5,176 nt of DNA, taken from NCBI GenBank assembly GCA_023249815.1, contig JAHFBX010000248.1, forward strand, positions 1 to 5,176. The letters are read 5' to 3'. Source of the DNA: Candidatus Eiseniibacteriota bacterium. GTDB taxonomy: Bacteria > Eisenbacteria > RBG-16-71-46. The translations under genes were made by a program, and so were the position numbers. The notes under the pieces were generated by a model. The model ran no database searches. It worked only from the letters and a program-made list of their open reading frames with translations, and was not told the DNA's origin. This document shows positions 4,883 through 5,176 of the stretch, one piece after another (within the stretch, counting starts at the first letter, position 1; every line of letters begins with the position of its first letter).

Positions 4883-4930
4883 ATGAGATTTCCCGCCGTA
4901 CCCATGCCCTCTCCCACCTGGGGCTTGTGA
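4883..4930 (+). CDS. Possible 15-residue leader peptide before the UPF0173 gene
   Basis: ATG at 4883 opens a 15-codon frame (MRFPAVPMPSPTWGL) ending in TGA at 4928-4930, eight bases short of the UPF0173 start. The ATG falls nine bases after the -10 box, so it could be read as a leaderless start. There are no codon runs that would suggest attenuation by a particular amino acid. Frames this short arise by chance, so support is weak. Confidence 0.2.
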   Translation: MRFPAVPMPSPTWGL

Positions 4931-4937
4931 TCTGCGC

Positions 4938-5176
4938 ATGAAGATCTTCGACAAGGGCTTCTCGCTCACCTGGCTCGGACACAGCGCGTTCCAGCTGGTG
5001 TCGCCGCGCGGCAAGCATGTGCTCGTGGACCCGTGGATCGAGGGGAACCCCATGGCGCCAGTGGGGGTTGCGCCGTTGAGTCATGCAGACGTCATCCTGG
5101 TCACGCACGCGCACAGCGACCACGCCGGCGATGTGCTTCGGCTCGCCAAGAAGTTCAACTCCACCGTGGTATGCAT
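4938..5176 (+). CDS. UPF0173-type metal-dependent hydrolase (metallo-beta-lactamase fold), 5' part, cut by the right edge
   Basis: The first 79 codons are present; the C-terminal two thirds lie beyond the window. LTWLGHSAFQLVSPRGKHVL (10-29), then VDPWIEGNP (30-38), is the typical start of UPF0173 proteins, and DVILVTHAHSDHAGDVLRLA (51-70) carries the HxHxDH zinc motif (His57, His59, Asp61, His62) of the metallo-beta-lactamase fold. Such proteins are soluble, cytoplasmic, probably two-metal hydrolases of about 220-230 residues; the true substrate is not known for most. The ATG at 4938 is the only sensible start, since the LTWLGHS strand begins nine residues later, but it has no clear ribosome binding site. 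It probably has its own promoter at 4846-4874, so it need not belong to the operon upstream. Family assignment is strong, reaction unknown. Confidence 0.92.
   Translation, partial: MKIFDKGFSLTWLGHSAFQLVSPRGKHVLVDPWIEGNPMAPVGVAPLSHADVILVTHAHSDHAGDVLRLAKKFNSTVVC

Noticed and set aside
4010..5053. A 347-codon open frame on the minus strand in another phase
   Set aside because: Also antisense to the Lon-domain gene and to the intergenic repeats; no family signature, signal peptide or ribosome binding site.
3672..5123. A 483-codon open frame on the minus strand
   Set aside because: It lies antisense to the peroxiredoxin, Lon-domain and UPF0173 genes, all of which match known families. Its product is Arg/Pro/Ala-rich with no domain, as expected for a shadow frame in GC-rich DNA.
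1..5176. tRNA, rRNA or mobile element
   Set aside because: No tRNA-like cloverleaf, rRNA motif, transposase, integrase or terminal repeat was found by reading both strands. Large structured RNAs with little sequence signature could not be excluded by eye.

Overview
This is a very GC-rich bacterial window with strong G/C preference at third codon positions, tightly packed genes, and no rRNA, tRNA, insertion sequence or CRISPR array that I can see. The gene content and promoter style (weak TTxxxx boxes with TAxxCT -10 boxes) would fit an uncultivated high-GC lineage such as Gemmatimonadota or Candidatus Eisenbacteria. That placement is an impression, not a demonstrated assignment.

Layout. The left 40% reads leftward (minus strand). 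It holds an unrecognised exported Arg/Ala/Pro-rich protein (2071 to 1502), a small exported helix-hairpin-helix protein of ComEA type (1371 to 991), and, two bases after its stop, a membrane protein that runs off the left edge (988 to 1). That last protein has six probable membrane segments followed by the start of a DUF2156 / MprF-type aminoacyl-phosphatidylglycerol synthase domain. A 250-bp divergent region (2072-2321) separates this block from the rightward genes.

The right 60% reads rightward. In order it holds a membrane-anchored protein with a CxCGCG cysteine cluster (2322-2765), a divergent Fe/Mn superoxide dismutase (2886-3500), a PrxQ/BCP-type peroxiredoxin (3591-4073), a stand-alone Lon substrate-binding-domain protein (4127-4777), and the start of a UPF0173-type metallo-beta-lactamase-fold hydrolase (4938 to the right edge).

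How they work together. The dismutase and peroxiredoxin form a natural pair: superoxide is converted to peroxide, and peroxide is then reduced. A hairpin plus T5 run sits between them, directly in front of the peroxiredoxin ribosome binding site, and looks like an attenuator. The cysteine-cluster protein upstream could be part of the same redox theme, but that is inference. The leftward block concerns the cell envelope (lipid modification, exported proteins).

The most noteworthy points are a peroxiredoxin whose catalytic PxxxTxxC threonine is alanine, a dismutase with an altered first-ligand helix, a flippase-less MprF-like protein coupled to a ComEA-like gene, and a 13-bp triple tandem repeat merged with a promoter and an inverted repeat before the UPF0173 gene. 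Most of the window is otherwise ordinary housekeeping content. I do not see a clear multi-gene novel system.
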